A DNA stretch of 5,855 bases from Candidatus Yonathbacteria bacterium (GCA_003489395.1 DNMN01000051.1:1-5855); one strand, 5' to 3'. Counted from the first letter of the stretch, positions 1 to 5,170 are shown. Numbers and translations are program-made. The notes: generated from the sequence alone by a model not told the origin.

Positions 1-72
1 AGTATATTATACGTGTATAGTGGGTTACCTAGCACTTTGTATAAACTTGTCGCTTTTAATTGGGGAGAGGTG

Positions 73-78
73 TATAAT
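73..78 (+). promoter_or_regulatory. -10 box of the response regulator gene
   Basis: A perfect TATAAT ends 9 nt before the ATG at 88, so the transcript would start at or within a few bases of the start codon. No good -35 is seen: the nearest candidate is TTGTCG at 47-52, with a long 20-bp spacer. No Shine-Dalgarno sequence lies at usable distance from the ATG. Confidence 0.5.
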
Positions 79-87
79 GTCTAGTAT

Positions 88-468
88 ATGACAGATCAAA
101 AGAAAATCATTCTTGTTGTGGAGGACGAGGAGCCGATGCAGTTGGTGCTTAGGGATGTCCTTAAAGTGGAAGGATACACAGTCCTTGAAGCGAAAAATGG
201 AATTGAAGGGCTGGAGCTCGCGCTAAAAGAGCATCCAGATTTGATTTTGCTTGATATCCTTATGCCAAAAATGGACGGGCTTGAAATGCTAAAAAATCTC
301 CGCGCGGATGAATGGGGAAGAAAGGTCCCGGTAATCGTGCTCACAAACTTAAGCGACAACGAAGACATTGCAAAAGCGGTAGAAGAAGACGTGTTTGAAT
401 ACTTTGTAAAAACAGATATCAGAATTGACGAAGTTATCGCGCGAATTCGGGAGAAGATAGGGAGATAG
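88..468 (+). CDS. Stand-alone response regulator receiver domain protein
   Basis: This 126-aa protein is a single CheY-like receiver domain with no output domain. It should be phosphorylated by a histidine kinase and act through protein contacts in the cytoplasm. The signature residues are all present: acidic pair E12/D13 after the first strand, phosphoacceptor D56 in LLDILMP, T86 at the end of the fourth strand and K108 before the last helix. The length matches a complete receiver. The first ATG is used because a TATAAT box ends 9 nt before it and the hydrophobic first strand begins at residue 7. No kinase gene lies nearby, so its partner is encoded elsewhere. It converges on tRNA-Ser, separated by a bidirectional terminator. 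The family call is firm; the pathway it serves cannot be told from the sequence. Confidence 0.93.
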   Translation: MTDQKKIILVVEDEEPMQLVLRDVLKVEGYTVLEAKNGIEGLELALKEHPDLILLDILMPKMDGLEMLKNLRADEWGRKVPVIVLTNLSDNEDIAKAVEEDVFEYFVKTDIRIDEVIARIREKIGR

Positions 469-470
469 TT

Positions 471-518
471 AAAAAAACTCCTTCCTCGAATCAGCTGATT
501 CGAGGAAGGAGTTTTTTT
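471..518. terminator. Bidirectional terminator, perfect 48-bp palindrome
   Basis: Bases 471-494 are the exact reverse complement of 495-518 with no unpaired loop bases. The arms begin with seven A and end with seven T, so each strand gives a strong hairpin followed by a U-tract. It starts 3 bases after the receiver stop codon and lies 5 bases beyond the 3' end of the convergent tRNA-Ser, so it can end both transcripts. Its centre (488-501) is GAATCAGCTGATTC, a core seen again at 5175-5188. Confidence 0.9.
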
Positions 519-522
519 GTTG

Positions 523-609
523 CGGAGGTGGAGAGATTCGAACTCTCGAGACCCTTTCGAGCCTGCCACCTTTCCAAGGTGGTGGAATAAACCGCTATCC
601 GACACCTCC
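523..609 (-). tRNA. tRNA-Ser (anticodon GGA)
   Basis: Read on the minus strand this folds as a complete 87-nt class II tRNA. The acceptor stem is GGAGGTG with CACCTCC, and the D arm has a 3-bp stem with GG in its loop. The anticodon stem CCACC/GGTGG closes the 7-nt loop TTGGAAA, giving anticodon GGA, which reads UCC and UCU. A long variable arm (AGGCTC, GAAA loop, GGGTCT, two wobble pairs) is the serine hallmark. The T arm is GAGAG-TTCGAAT-CTCTC and the discriminator is G. The 3' CCA is not encoded (the sequence continues CAA), so it must be added by tRNA nucleotidyltransferase. Confidence 0.95.
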
Positions 610-618
610 AATAGAAAG

Positions 619-647
619 ACTTTAGCAAATAGAATAGCAAACAGCAA
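619..647 (-). promoter_or_regulatory. Promoter of tRNA-Ser
   Basis: On the minus strand, TTGCTG (647-642) is followed by a 17-bp spacer and the extended -10 TGC-TAAAGT (box at 624-619). Predicted initiation is near 612, a few bases before the mature 5' end of the tRNA at 609. The optimal spacing and the position relative to the tRNA support the call. Confidence 0.55.
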
Positions 648-652
648 AATAC

Positions 653-681
653 AAAAGAAAAAGGTATAGCCTTTTTCTTTT
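653..681 (-). terminator. Intrinsic terminator after the 81-aa hypothetical gene
   Basis: Twelve-bp arms at 653-664 and 670-681 pair perfectly around a 5-nt loop. On the minus strand the hairpin begins 1 nt after the stop codon, and its 3' arm is itself U-rich. It separates the hypothetical gene from the downstream tRNA-Ser promoter. The arms are mostly A-T pairs, so strength is uncertain; the plus strand also has a T run after the hairpin. Confidence 0.6.
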
Positions 682-682
682 T

Positions 683-928
683 TTAAAACCCTCTCTTAAT
701 TTTTTCTAGTATTGATTTAATCGCGCTTTGCTCGTGTTCAGTGCGGTCTTTTGCAAGGACTTTAGCCGTGCTTGTGTCCATTACCCTTCCTCCCTCGTTC
801 CAGTCAAAACTTTCTTCTGCGGGTTTCTTTCCTTCTGCTTGCTTTGCCAGATTCCTTTCGCGTACAGCTGCAATCGCAGCCTCATCAGCCTTGATTTGCT
901 CCGGGCTCATTTCAAATGAATTTTTCAT
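683..928 (-). CDS. Small charged hypothetical protein (81 aa)
   Basis: I do not recognise this protein. It has 81 residues, is highly charged, lacks cysteine, and shows no membrane segment or signal peptide. Residues 8-37 (around EQIKADEAAIAAVRERNLAK) and 65-79 look like amphipathic helices. I chose the ATG at 928 over the longer upstream reading because an extended -10 (TGG-TATACT, box at 944-939) ends 10 nt before it and would lie inside the longer version; an internal ATG at 910 is also possible. No Shine-Dalgarno sequence is present. It lies 69 bp downstream of the nuclease gene on the same strand and has its own promoter and terminator, so it is probably a single-gene unit. Codon pattern and the flanking signals argue that it is real. 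Confidence 0.65.
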   Translation of the reverse strand: MKNSFEMSPEQIKADEAAIAAVRERNLAKQAEGKKPAEESFDWNEGGRVMDTSTAKVLAKDRTEHEQSAIKSILEKIKRGF

Positions 929-938
929 ATAGATAAAT

Positions 939-947
939 AGTATACCA
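939..947 (-). promoter_or_regulatory. Extended -10 promoter of the 81-aa gene
   Basis: On the minus strand TGG-TATACT (947-939) is an extended -10 ending 10 nt before the ATG at 928. No convincing -35 is found at 16-18 bp, which is tolerable for extended -10 promoters. The predicted transcript has almost no leader. Confidence 0.45.
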
Positions 948-997
948 ATCACAACATATTTGCCACCCCGCCCGCCCAAGTTTTTTATAGGAAAAAT

Positions 998-1564
998 TTA
1001 GGTGGGCGAACAAGCATCTTCCGCCCAAAGGCCTTTTTTGGATTCGCGCGCGCTTTTTTCCGCATTTTTGAATTCTGTCTGGTATTTGTATGGACGGCGA
1101 TATGTGTATTCATGACCGTATCCTTCGGAAATAATTCTCTCGTTTACCAACGTGTCATCCAAATAAACATAACGAAGCAAACGTTCGTATTTATCACTGT
1201 CATCCTGCGATGCGTCTGCCTCTAGACGAACAAATTTGTTCTCAAGTAAGGACTTTGTAAACGCGCTCGCTTCTTCGCCGAAGCACTGCACAGAACCGCG
1301 AGGGTCAAAAATTTCTGGAGTATCAACTCCAATCAGGCGAACTTTTTCCTGTACGCCATTTATTAAAACTACAATCGTGTCGCCATCTACAACGCGAACT
1401 ACACGTGTTCCAGTTTGTACAGCAGGACGCGTTTTTGTGGCTATTACTAATGCAGAGGATTTTGCAGGAACTGCAAAATCCTCTGCATTAGTACCAAAAA
1501 AACCATCCTGTACAGAAAGCGCTAAAAATATCACGATAAACCCAAAAATTAGTCGCTTTTGCAT
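998..1564 (-). CDS. Secreted thermonuclease (staphylococcal nuclease family)
   Basis: This 188-aa protein has a hydrophobic N-terminal segment (about residues 5-18) that looks like a signal peptide or membrane anchor without a lipobox. A linker runs to about residue 50, followed by a complete SNase domain. The family's calcium-binding and catalytic residues are all present. D62 is in VDGDT; R76, D81 and E84 are in VRLIGVDTPE; R128 is in YERLLRY. They correspond to D21, R35, D40, E43 and R87 of the S. aureus enzyme. It should cleave DNA and RNA phosphodiester bonds outside the membrane, plausibly to scavenge nucleotides (inference). The start is supported by TATACT ending 7 nt upstream. A perfect 49-bp inverted repeat encodes residues 24-40 of the linker. 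The gene is divergent from rpmE with overlapping promoter regions. Confidence 0.93.
   Translation of the reverse strand: MQKRLIFGFIVIFLALSVQDGFFGTNAEDFAVPAKSSALVIATKTRPAVQTGTRVVRVVDGDTIVVLINGVQEKVRLIGVDTPEIFDPRGSVQCFGEEASAFTKSLLENKFVRLEADASQDDSDKYERLLRYVYLDDTLVNERIISEGYGHEYTYRRPYKYQTEFKNAEKSARESKKGLWAEDACSPT
1445..1493. repeat. Perfect 49-bp inverted repeat inside the nuclease gene
   Basis: Arms of 23 bp (1445-1467 and 1471-1493) are exactly complementary around the 3-nt loop GAA. The element lies wholly within the nuclease reading frame, in the linker between signal peptide and catalytic domain, and is in frame. It has no T-tract and is not a terminator. It would form a very stable hairpin in the mRNA and could extrude as a cruciform. 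Confidence 0.9.
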
Positions 1565-1571
1565 CTCTTTT

Positions 1572-1600
1572 AGTATACCCCGTATGAGCTATTGCAAAAA
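1572..1600 (-). promoter_or_regulatory. Promoter of the nuclease gene
   Basis: TATACT on the minus strand (1577-1572) ends 7 nt before the ATG at 1564, predicting a leaderless transcript. At 17-bp spacing the -35 would be the weak TTTTTG (1600-1595). Alternatively the self-complementary TTGCAA at 1592-1597 serves, with a short 14-bp spacer. This region overlaps the -35 of the divergent rpmE promoter. Confidence 0.45.
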
Positions 1601-1620
1601 GCTGGCTCATCTGGTAAAGT
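1592..1620 (+). promoter_or_regulatory. Promoter of rpmE
   Basis: TTGCAA (1592-1597), an exact 17-bp spacer and TAAAGT (1615-1620) preceded by TG plus one base form an extended -10 promoter. The -10 ends 9 nt before the rpmE ATG, so the transcript should be leaderless or nearly so. The same TAAAGT box, also extended, is used by tRNA-Ser. Confidence 0.6.
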
Positions 1621-1629
1621 GCATCCATT

Positions 1630-1851
1630 ATGAAGAAAGAAATCCACCCAGCATATCATCAGGAATCAGCAGTTACTTGCTCGTGCGGCGAAAAATTCGT
1701 CGTTGGTTCAACTATGCCAAAAATTGACGTTGAAATCTGTAGTTCATGTCACCCATTCTTTACCGGTGAGGAAAAGGTTCTTGACCAGGGTGGACGTGTA
1801 GAGCGTTTCAAGAAGCGCGCAGCTGCAACTACTCCAGCAAAGAAGAAGTAA
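1630..1851 (+). CDS. rpmE: 50S ribosomal protein L31, zinc-binding type
   Basis: This 73-aa protein begins [10 protein letters not shown], the classic L31 N-terminus, and is near full length for the family. Two cysteine pairs, C17/C19 (CSC) and C37/C40 ([10 protein letters not shown]), mark it as the C+ form that binds one zinc ion. The [19 protein letters not shown] stretch is the conserved C-terminal half, followed by a basic tail ending AKKK. L31 sits on the large subunit central protuberance and bridges to the small subunit. The ATG is fixed by homology and by a promoter ending 9 nt upstream; no Shine-Dalgarno sequence is present. It is followed by a strong terminator and then prfA, a common bacterial neighbour. 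Confidence 0.97.
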   Translation: MKKEIHPAYHQESAVTCSCGEKFVVGSTMPKIDVEICSSCHPFFTGEEKVLDQGGRVERFKKRAAATTPAKKK

Positions 1852-1858
1852 CGAAGTT

Positions 1859-1897
1859 AAGAAAACCACACGAATCCATTTTGTGTGGTTTTCTTTT
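1859..1897 (+). terminator. Intrinsic terminator after rpmE
   Basis: A perfect 13-bp stem (1859-1871 with 1883-1895) around an 11-nt loop ends in a T run (1894-1897). It starts 7 nt after the rpmE stop codon. It covers the start of the longer prfA reading from 1885, which argues against that earlier start. Confidence 0.85.
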
Positions 1898-1925
1898 GCG
1901 CTTTTTTACGCGCTGAAAATCGTGT

Positions 1926-1931
1926 TAAACT
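1926..1931 (+). promoter_or_regulatory. Extended -10 of prfA
   Basis: TG-T-TAAACT (TG at 1923-1924, box 1926-1931) ends 7 nt before the prfA ATG at 1939. The -35 is poor: a T-rich TTTTTA lies at 1903-1908 with a 17-bp spacer. Its position just after the rpmE terminator supports separate transcription of prfA from a leaderless mRNA. Confidence 0.45.
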
Positions 1932-1938
1932 AATCACT

Positions 1939-2907
1939 ATGGATTTGGAGACCTTCAAAAAAAACCACAAGACCAAATATCTCGCAGATGAATACGAGCG
2001 ACTTTTGACTGCAGAGGCAGAAGTTGCAGGGATGATTGCATCGGACCCGGAATTTGCAGAAATGGGAGCAGGGGAGCTAGTGACGCTTCGCGCGCAGATT
2101 GAAGCGCTAGAAAAACAGATGACGGAGATTATTGAGGGCGATAAAGAAGAGGAGGTAAAGCCAAAAGAAATTATTTTGGAAGTACGCGCAGGCGCTGGCG
2201 GGGAAGAGGCGGCTATTTTTGCGCAGGACCTCGCTATGATGTACGAGCGTTTCGCAGAAAAGAAAGGATGGGAATGGAAAAAATTGGACGATCACCAAAG
2301 TGAAATGGGTGGATACAAAGAGGCGTCATTTGAAATAAAGAGTAAAGATGCATACGATATGCTCCGCTGGGAGACGGGCGTGCATCGAGTACAGCGTATT
2401 CCTGCCACAGAAAAAATGGGGCGAGTGCATACTTCCACTGCATCAGTAGTAGTGCTCCCAATTTATCCGGTTACAACTTTTACAATCAATCCTGCAGATT
2501 TGGAAATGGAGTTTTCGCGCTCAGGTGGCGCGGGTGGGCAGAACGTGAACAAAGTAGAAACAGCAGTGCGTATTATTCACAAGCCGACAGGGCTCGCTGT
2601 GCGCTGTACGAGCGAAAGAAGCCAGGTTAAGAATCGTGAGAAGGCGATGTCGATGCTTATGGCGCGCCTTGAGGATATTGACCGCGCAAAAAAAGAAAGC
2701 GACGTTTCAGCAGACCGCAAAGGGCAAATCGGCACCGGCGACCGCTCCGAGAAAATCCGCACTTACAACATACTTCAAGACCGTATTACCGACCACCGCA
2801 TCAAGCAGTCCTGGAGCAACCTAGAGAAAATTTTCTTGGGCAACATTGAGCCTATTTTAGAAGCCTGCGCAAAGGGGACTGTGGGGGAGGAGGAAGATGG
2901 GGAATAA
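1939..2907 (+). CDS. prfA: Peptide chain release factor 1
   Basis: This 322-aa class I release factor reads UAA and UAG and triggers peptidyl-tRNA hydrolysis. It carries the RF1-specific codon-reading tripeptide PAT (155-157, in VQRIPATE), where RF2 would have SPF. The catalytic GGQ is at 199-201 in [11 protein letters not shown]. The conserved [10 protein letters not shown] lies at 85-94 and the [11 protein letters not shown] strand follows PAT. It is shorter than the roughly 360 aa of E. coli RF1; the missing part is at the N-terminal helical domain, as often in reduced genomes. I chose ATG 1939 over 1885 because the first 18 residues of the longer reading are encoded by the rpmE terminator and promoter. 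The usual methyltransferase partner prmC, which modifies the GGQ glutamine, does not follow here. Every stop codon in this window can be read by this factor. Confidence 0.97.
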   Translation: MDLETFKKNHKTKYLADEYERLLTAEAEVAGMIASDPEFAEMGAGELVTLRAQIEALEKQMTEIIEGDKEEEVKPKEIILEVRAGAGGEEAAIFAQDLAMMYERFAEKKGWEWKKLDDHQSEMGGYKEASFEIKSKDAYDMLRWETGVHRVQRIPATEKMGRVHTSTASVVVLPIYPVTTFTINPADLEMEFSRSGGAGGQNVNKVETAVRIIHKPTGLAVRCTSERSQVKNREKAMSMLMARLEDIDRAKKESDVSADRKGQIGTGDRSEKIRTYNILQDRITDHRIKQSWSNLEKIFLGNIEPILEACAKGTVGEEEDGE

Positions 2908-2913
2908 AAATGC

Positions 2914-2957
2914 TTGACTTTCGTATGACCATGTAATACTGTGCAACTTAGTATACT
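2914..2957 (+). promoter_or_regulatory. Promoter region of the phosphatase-like gene
   Basis: Two overlapping options are visible. TATACT at 2952-2957 would start transcription near 2964, leaving a 27-nt leader that contains the Shine-Dalgarno sequence. TTGACT at 2914-2919 pairs with the extended box TG-T-AATACT (2932-2940) at a short 15-bp spacer. Either leaves an untranslated leader, unlike other genes here. Confidence 0.4.
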
Positions 2958-2979
2958 TGTTAAAAACTACATACAGAAA

Positions 2980-2984
2980 AGGAG
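2980..2984 (+). promoter_or_regulatory. Shine-Dalgarno sequence (AGGAG)
   Basis: AGGAG within AAAAGGAGAAGG ends 6 nt before the ATG at 2991, close to ideal spacing. It fixes the start and is the only canonical ribosome binding site I see in the window. Confidence 0.8.
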
Positions 2985-2990
2985 AAGGTC

Positions 2991-3599
2991 ATGATAAAAG
3001 AAGTTCTTTTAATAACCCCTGGTCGTTACGACTCTGATGAGTATGGAACAAAATTCAAAAAAGGTGAAGTTGTCCCCAACGAATACAGATTAACACCTAA
3101 GGGGATAGAAGATGCATGTTGGCTGGGTGATAACATTAACAAAAGTAAATCTACGCCAAGTTTTATCTTCAGTACTAAAGAAGAAATGTGTATTCAAACA
3201 GCACTCATAATAGCTGGCAGGGTTACATCGATACAAAATATCCCAGCAGCTATTACAGGAAAACCAATTAATGGAAGGGGTGCATTCTTAAGTCGTGGTC
3301 CGGAGTTCACAACATACAATGAAAAGATTGACTGCTTCTGGATGCGTCTAAGGGAAGCATTTAAAACTGACGATGGTATCCGCCGCTACTTTTATGATTT
3401 ACAGGTGATACCAAACGATGTCGAACAAATTGCTTTAATATCAACACCAGCATTTGACGGCGCATTTAACAAATGCAAGAGCTCTTCAGGAGGGAAAAGT
3501 CACCCGCTCTGGATATGTCCAGTCATTTACAAGTTTGATGTTGCAAAACAAAGTCTTGATGAGCTTGTTCCGTATGATGGACGATTTGGGTGCGTTTAA
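2991..3599 (+). CDS. Hypothetical protein resembling a catalytically dead histidine phosphatase
   Basis: The family of this 202-aa protein is not certain. Its skeleton matches the histidine phosphatase (phosphoglycerate mutase-like) superfamily: a first strand VLLITPGRYD (5-14), LTPKGIEDACWLG (34-46), then FIFSTKEEMCIQTALIIAG (58-76), and later IALISTPAF (147-155). In active members these are RHG, LTxxGxxQA, SSPLxRAxQTA and SHGG. Here the catalytic Arg and His are T9 and P10, the next Arg is M66, and the second His is T152. If the fold call is right the enzyme is inactive and might bind a ligand or protein instead. There is no signal peptide or membrane segment. It has its own promoter, a strong Shine-Dalgarno sequence and a terminator, and is more AT-rich than prfA, suggesting a separately acquired single-gene unit. 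The ORF is solid; the fold is an inference from motif spacing. Confidence 0.8.
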   Translation: MIKEVLLITPGRYDSDEYGTKFKKGEVVPNEYRLTPKGIEDACWLGDNINKSKSTPSFIFSTKEEMCIQTALIIAGRVTSIQNIPAAITGKPINGRGAFLSRGPEFTTYNEKIDCFWMRLREAFKTDDGIRRYFYDLQVIPNDVEQIALISTPAFDGAFNKCKSSSGGKSHPLWICPVIYKFDVAKQSLDELVPYDGRFGCV

Positions 3600-3612
3600 C
3601 CATTCAACTGCC

Positions 3613-3645
3613 AAAGCAAAAACTGCTTCGGTGGTTTTTGTTTTT
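3613..3645 (+). terminator. Intrinsic terminator with UUCG tetraloop
   Basis: Ten-bp arms at 3617-3626 and 3631-3640 (two G-U wobbles) close the very stable C(UUCG)G tetraloop. Further A-U pairs with 3641-3645 are possible, and the 3' side is a T-rich tail TTTTTGTTTTT. It begins 13 nt after the stop codon of the phosphatase-like gene. Confidence 0.85.
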
Positions 3646-3680
3646 AGGGACGAGTCCTTGATAATACATGGCTAAACACC

Positions 3681-3709
3681 TTGCTTTTTGGGCTGTCGTC
3701 TGGTAGGAT
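3681..3709 (+). promoter_or_regulatory. Candidate promoter of the rpsB-tsf operon
   Basis: TTGCTT (3681-3686), a 17-bp spacer and TG-G-TAGGAT (box 3704-3709) form an extended -10 promoter in the otherwise gene-free 200-bp gap before rpsB. Predicted initiation near 3716 leaves a leader of about 84 nt. A second AT-rich box, TATAAT at 3793-3798, is too close to the rpsB ATG to serve that start. Confidence 0.4.
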
Positions 3710-3715
3710 AATCAC

Positions 3716-3799
3716 TTACAACAAGGAATAAGAAGATAAGGCCATGAGTGTCTTCTTGTACTTTTTAAACATTTAAAACCTGGCCAAATTAATATAATA
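3716..3799 (+). promoter_or_regulatory. rpsB: Candidate structured 5' leader of rpsB
   Basis: A hairpin pairs AAGAAGA (3730-3736) with TCTTCTT (3751-3757) around a 14-nt loop. The loop bases GGCCA (3740-3744) are exactly complementary to TGGCC (3781-3785), which lies 14 nt before the rpsB ATG, so an H-type pseudoknot is possible. rpsB-tsf operons are known to be autoregulated by S2 through leader structure in several bacteria. Assigning that role here is inference. A 10-codon ATG reading frame (3744-3776) in the leader is probably chance. Confidence 0.3.
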
Positions 3800-4498
3800 A
3801 TGACAAAAACAGTTGAGAACAAAGGACTAATTACAGAAATGTTCGCCGCAGGGGCGCATTTCGGTTATTCACGTTCACGCCGTCACCCATCAGCAAAGGC
3901 ATTCATTTTCGGTACCAAAAACGGTATTGAAATCATGGACCTTGAAAAAACAAGCGTTGAGCTTGAGAATGCGAAGGCATTTGTAAAGACTCTCGCAAAA
4001 GGCGGAAAGCAAATTTTTTTCGTTGGAACAAAGAGCGAATCAAAAAAGGTTGTTGAAGATGGAGCGACATCTATTGACATGCCATTCGTTGTGGAGCGTT
4101 GGGTAGGTGGCGTGCTTACAAACTTCCCTGAGATAAAGAAGCGCGTAGCCCTTCTTGAGGATCTCCGTTCAAAGAAAGAAAAAGGCGAGCTCGCTATGTA
4201 CACAAAAAAAGAGCGTTCACTTATTGATAAGGACATTGAGCGTCTTGAAAGAAATTTTGCTGGTATCGTTTCAATGAAAGATGCTCCTGCTGCTATGTTT
4301 GTTGTTGACCCTCGCAAGGAATCAATTGCTGTCAAGGAAGCGAAGCACCTCGGTATCCCCGTTGTTGCGCTCTCGAGCTCGGATTGCAATATTAAAGAAA
4401 TTGATTTCCCAATCCCAGGAAACGACTCCTCTGTTTCAAGCGTAAGTTTCTTTGTTTCTCAAATCGTTGCCGCCTTCAAAGAAGGTCGCAACGCATAG
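3800..4498 (+). CDS. rpsB: 30S ribosomal protein S2
   Basis: This 232-aa protein is a full-length S2, which binds late to the small subunit on the solvent side and helps hold S1 where S1 exists. Recognisable blocks are AAGAHFGYSRSRRHPSAKAF (16-35) then IFGTKNGIEIMDLEKT, FFVGTKSESK, VERWVGGVLTNFPEIKKR and the C-terminal VVDPRKESIAVKEAKHLGIP with FPIPGNDSS. Members usually have VDTNCDP before the last block; here it is SSSDCNIKEI. I keep ATG 3800 because S2 proteins normally carry a short N-terminal stretch before AGAHFG; ATG 3839 is a weaker alternative with AAAGGA 12 nt ahead. No Shine-Dalgarno sequence precedes 3800. tsf follows after 52 bp, the conserved bacterial order, so the two are probably co-transcribed. 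Confidence 0.97.
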   Translation: MTKTVENKGLITEMFAAGAHFGYSRSRRHPSAKAFIFGTKNGIEIMDLEKTSVELENAKAFVKTLAKGGKQIFFVGTKSESKKVVEDGATSIDMPFVVERWVGGVLTNFPEIKKRVALLEDLRSKKEKGELAMYTKKERSLIDKDIERLERNFAGIVSMKDAPAAMFVVDPRKESIAVKEAKHLGIPVVALSSSDCNIKEIDFPIPGNDSSVSSVSFFVSQIVAAFKEGRNA

Positions 4499-4517
4499 TG
4501 TTTTGTATTTCTGAATC

Positions 4518-4545
4518 ATTCTATATTCTATATTCAACATTCTAT
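4518..4545 (+). repeat. Tandem 7-bp repeat between rpsB and tsf
   Basis: Four heptamers run back to back: ATTCTAT, ATTCTAT, ATTCAAC, ATTCTAT. They end 5 nt before the tsf ATG and fill most of the 52-bp gap. No terminator, Shine-Dalgarno sequence or clear promoter is present in the gap. Confidence 0.8.
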
Positions 4546-4550
4546 TCAAT

Positions 4551-5141
4551 ATGATTACCACAGAACAAATTAAGGAATTGCGCGAATTAACAGGAATTTC
4601 TGTTATGCAATGCAAGAAGGCTCTTGAGGAGGCAGAGGGAGACAAGGAAAAGGCTCTTCTCATTCTTAGAAAAAAAAGTAGCTCCATCGCAGAAAAGAAA
4701 GGCGATCGTGAACTCGGCGCTGGAGTTGTTGAGGCATATATTCACAGTAACAAAACTGTTGGCGCAATGATTGAGCTTTCTTGCGAGACAGACTTCGTTG
4801 CGCGCAATGAAGAGTTTGTTACAATGGCTCGCGATATTGCAATGCATATCACCGCAACGAATCCAGAGTACTTGGACGAGTCAGGGATTACAGAAGACGT
4901 GCGCGCGAAAGTGATAGATATGTTCAAAAAAGAAGTTGAAGAGTCTGGCAAGCCCGCGGACATTCAAGCAAAAATGATGGAAGGCAAGCTCGCTGGATAT
5001 TTTGGGGAGCGCACACTTCTTGCTCAGCCGTTTGTAAAGAACCCAGACATAACAATAAAAGGTCTTATAGACGGTGGCGTGCAAAAGTTTGGCGAAAAGA
5101 TTGCCGTAGCGCGTTTTTCTCGCTTTGCTGTGGCAAAGTAG
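4551..5141 (+). CDS. tsf: Elongation factor Ts
   Basis: This 196-aa protein is EF-Ts, the guanine nucleotide exchange factor that releases GDP from EF-Tu. Residues 3-40 are the N-terminal UBA-like domain, with the conserved LRELTGISVMQCKKALEEA block. The exchange motif TDFVARNEEF lies at 80-89, where TDFV inserts next to the EF-Tu nucleotide site. A single core subdomain follows, ending with QPFVKNPDITIKGLI and an AVARFSRF strand. It is far shorter than E. coli EF-Ts (about 283 aa) and similar in size to the compact Thermus form, so it probably works as a minimal or dimeric version. It lies 52 bp after rpsB and is presumably co-transcribed. No ribosome binding site is visible; the start is set by homology. 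Confidence 0.97.
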   Translation: MITTEQIKELRELTGISVMQCKKALEEAEGDKEKALLILRKKSSSIAEKKGDRELGAGVVEAYIHSNKTVGAMIELSCETDFVARNEEFVTMARDIAMHITATNPEYLDESGITEDVRAKVIDMFKKEVEESGKPADIQAKMMEGKLAGYFGERTLLAQPFVKNPDITIKGLIDGGVQKFGEKIAVARFSRFAVAK

Positions 5142-5170
5142 CAGGGCGCTCCAGCGAGTTTATGGCCGAG

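Noticed and set aside
77..91. Four-codon upstream ORF whose TGA overlaps the receiver ATG
   Set aside because: Its ATG lies within the TATAAT-box region, so the predicted transcript would not contain it.
929..979. Longer 98-aa start for the small hypothetical gene at 979
   Set aside because: It would translate through the extended -10 box at 939-947; the ATG at 928 lies at the distance seen for neighbouring genes.
973..1008. Possible terminator at the nuclease 3' end (CGCCCA with TGGGCG)
   Set aside because: The stem is only 6 bp with a long loop, overlaps the stop codon, and lacks a U-tract on the minus strand.
1236..1727. 163-aa plus-strand reading frame antisense to the nuclease and overlapping rpmE
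   Set aside because: It is a shadow of two well-supported genes; its only peptide resemblance to the nuclease comes from the palindrome reading alike on both strands.
1885..1938. N-terminal extension of prfA starting at ATG 1885
   Set aside because: The 18 extra residues are encoded by the 3' half of the rpmE terminator and the prfA -10 region, and show no RF1 similarity.
3744..3776. Ten-codon leader peptide upstream of rpsB
   Set aside because: It has no ribosome binding site and no run of regulatory codons, and it lies in the AT-rich hairpin; it is probably chance.
3883..4389. 168-aa minus-strand reading frame inside rpsB
   Set aside because: It is antisense to a conserved ribosomal protein gene, is serine and phenylalanine rich, and has no promoter or family signal.
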